DNA of 5,305 nucleotides from Clostridia bacterium (GTDB taxonomy: Bacteria; Bacillota_E; RBS10-35; JAJYVN01): assembly GCA_027335545.1 (NCBI GenBank), contig DAHWHV010000657.1, positions 1-5,305 on the forward strand, read 5' to 3'. Below, one piece after another: positions 3,950 through 5,305 of the stretch. The first letter of the stretch is position 1. Every line of letters starts with the position of its first letter. The position numbers and the translations under genes were made by a program. Below the pieces are notes generated by a model. That model saw nothing but the letters and a program-made list of their open reading frames with translations. It did not search any database and was not told the DNA's origin.

Positions 3950-5002
3950 GTGGCGGTGGAGTTGGATCAGCAGGCCCGGACGCAGGCCCAGGCCGCCGGC
4001 CCCCCCCTGGGCGGGCGGGAGAAGGCCGCGGTCCTGCTGGTCGCGCTTGGCCAGGAGTTCGCCGCCCAGGTCTTCCGCCACCTGCGGGAGGAGGAGATCG
4101 AGCAGATCACCCTCCAGATCGCGGCCGTGCGCAAGGTGGACGCCGACGCCCAGGCGACGGTCCTGGACGAGTGCCGCCAGATGCTCCTGGCCCACCAGTA
4201 CCTGGAGGAGGGGGGCATCCAGTACGCCCGCGAGGTCTTGGAAAAGGCCCTCGGCGCCGCGAAGGCCGCGGAGGTCCTGGCCCGCCTGACCGCCACCCTG
4301 ATGGTCCGGCCCTTCGAGTTCGCCCGCCAGAGCGATCCCGCGCAGGTGGTGCGCTTCATCCACGGGGAGCATCCCCAGACGATCGCCCTGGTCCTGGCGC
4401 ACCTGCTGCCCGAGCAGGCCTCGGCGGTCATCGGTGCCCTCGACGCGGAGCGCCAGATCGAGGTGATGCGCCGTCTGGCCCTGATGGATACGACCTCGCC
4501 CGAGATCGTCCAGGAGGTCGAGCGCGTCCTCGAACGCAAGTTCTCGACCCTGGCCGCCGTCGCCCAGGCCAAGGCCGGCGGCATCGAGATGGCGGTGGCC
4601 GTGCTCAACGGGGCGGACCGGACCACGGAGAAGCGCATCCTGCTGGCGCTGGAGACCGAGGAGCCGGAATTGGCGCAGGAGTTGCGCCGGAGGATGTTCG
4701 TCTTCGACGACATCGTGTCGCTGGACGACCGCTCCATGCAGCGCGCCCTGCGCGACGTGGACTTCGCCACGGATATGCCCCTGGCCCTGAAGGTGGCCGC
4801 GCCCGAGGTCCGGGCGAAGGTCCTCAAAAACGTCAGCAAGCGCCAGGCCGAGCAGTTGACCGAGGCGATGGAGTTCCTGGGGCCGGTCCGCTTACGCGAG
4901 GTCGAGGACGCGCAGCAGCGCATCGTCGGCACCATCCGGCGCCTGGAGGACGAAGGGGAACTGGTCATCAGCCGAGGGGGGGCCGACGAGCTTGTCGTCT
5001 GA
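3950..5002 (+). CDS. fliG: Flagellar motor switch protein FliG
   Basis: FliG is the C-ring protein that binds the FliF tail, interacts with the stator to generate torque, and takes part in switching rotation direction. The 350-aa product starts with a short Gln/Ala-rich lead, then FliG-N (about 22-105, GREKAAVLLVALG, LREEEIEQITLQIA). FliG-M follows with the EHPQT signature (140-144, family EHPQ), then FliG-C with RRRMFVFDDIVSLDDRSMQR (246-265), KNVSKRQAEQLTE, GPVRLREVEDAQQRIVGTIR and the terminal RGGADELVV. All are close to the family consensus, and the length is slightly above the usual 335-340 aa. The GTG at 3950 follows GAGGGGAGG (3934-3942) by 7 nt, and no other start codon lies between it and the fliF stop. 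fliF and fliG share a frame but are separated by 198 nt of repeats instead of the usual tight junction. Confidence 0.96.
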   Translation: MAVELDQQARTQAQAAGPPLGGREKAAVLLVALGQEFAAQVFRHLREEEIEQITLQIAAVRKVDADAQATVLDECRQMLLAHQYLEEGGIQYAREVLEKALGAAKAAEVLARLTATLMVRPFEFARQSDPAQVVRFIHGEHPQTIALVLAHLLPEQASAVIGALDAERQIEVMRRLALMDTTSPEIVQEVERVLERKFSTLAAVAQAKAGGIEMAVAVLNGADRTTEKRILLALETEEPELAQELRRRMFVFDDIVSLDDRSMQRALRDVDFATDMPLALKVAAPEVRAKVLKNVSKRQAEQLTEAMEFLGPVRLREVEDAQQRIVGTIRRLEDEGELVISRGGADELVV

Positions 5003-5305
5003 GCCGCGGCCGCCGGCCGCCCTGCCCATGCGCTGGCGCCCCCTGCTCCCGGAGGCGGTCTGCGCGTCGGCGGACCCCGCCCCGCCGCGTCCCGCCTCCG
5101 TGGAACCTGGCGCGGAGGCCACGCGCCTGCTCGCCGCCGCCCGCGCGGAGGCGGCGGAGGTGCTCACCGAGGCGCGGCGGCACTGCACCGGTCTGGAGGC
5201 CGAGGCCCGCGCCCAGGGCCACGCCGCTGGGTGGGCCGAGGGCCTGGCGGACGGGAGGCGGCAGGCCGCGGCGGACGCCCGCGGCCTGCTGGCGGAGGCC
5301 CTGCG
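4992..5305 (+). CDS. fliH: Flagellar assembly protein FliH, N-terminal part (truncated by window edge)
   Basis: FliH is a cytoplasmic partner and negative regulator of the export ATPase FliI and links it to the C ring. About 104 codons are visible. A Pro-rich N terminus is followed by a long Ala/Glu/Arg-rich helix (LLAAARAEAAEVLTEARR) and the glycine-repeat segment GHAAGWAEGLADG (about 76-88), the GxxxG-type motif typical of FliH/YscL proteins. The position directly after fliG is the standard one. The start is uncertain. TTG at 4992 overlaps fliG by 11 nt and has GAGGGGGGG (4974-4982) 9 nt upstream. ATG at 5028 has no Shine-Dalgarno sequence but could be reached by coupling. I prefer TTG 4992. 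The 3' end lies beyond the window. Confidence 0.85.
   Translation, partial: MSSEPRPPAALPMRWRPLLPEAVCASADPAPPRPASVEPGAEATRLLAAARAEAAEVLTEARRHCTGLEAEARAQGHAAGWAEGLADGRRQAAADARGLLAEAL

Noticed and set aside
1442..4402. A 986-codon minus-strand open frame opposite flgC, fliE, fliF and fliG.
   Set aside because: It is a G+C-driven shadow frame: it runs antisense to well conserved flagellar genes and through the repeat-filled spacer, has low-complexity composition and matches no family.

Overview
This window is the start of a flagellar basal-body operon on the + strand: flgB, flgC, fliE, fliF, fliG and the 5' end of fliH. The last gene runs off the right edge. The DNA is extremely G+C-rich and several starts are GTG or TTG behind strong G-rich Shine-Dalgarno sequences. 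Gene order follows the Bacillota (fla/che-type) arrangement. Spo0A-box-like sites upstream and a c-di-GMP riboswitch in front of flgB, as in Clostridioides difficile, point to a high-G+C, probably spore-forming Bacillota lineage (Symbiobacterium, Thermaerobacter or Limnochordia-like). That placement is inference, because no rRNA or other marker is present.

Left end (1-193): the 5' part of a divergent minus-strand gene of uncertain function. It has an extended -10 element (272-280) and a 20-bp perfect palindrome (243-262) that could be an operator or a 5'-UTR hairpin.

Divergent control region (194-721): this is the most informative non-coding part. Two tandem pairs of Spo0A-box-like heptamers (369-385 and 424-440) each have 10-bp spacing. 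They are followed by a class-I cyclic di-GMP (GEMM-I) riboswitch aptamer (about 526-595). A complete expression platform comes next: an antiterminator helix (590-626) is mutually exclusive with both aptamer helix P1 and an intrinsic terminator (611-647, 13-bp stem plus T5). The geometry predicts an OFF switch, in which high c-di-GMP stops transcription before flgB.

Structural genes (722-5305): FlgB and FlgC are proximal rod proteins, FliE joins rod to MS ring, FliF forms the MS ring, FliG is the rotor/switch protein bound to FliF's C-terminal tail, and FliH regulates the export ATPase. Two spacers inside the operon are unusually long. The fliE-fliF spacer (207 nt) is bounded by a 12-bp inverted repeat and contains further hairpins. 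The fliF-fliG spacer (198 nt) is filled with short tandem repeats in two opposing orientations and is open in frame from the fliF stop to the fliG start.

Taken together, the region looks like a motility operon gated at transcription initiation (probably by Spo0A) and at early elongation (by c-di-GMP), both signals that couple motility to sessile or sporulating states.
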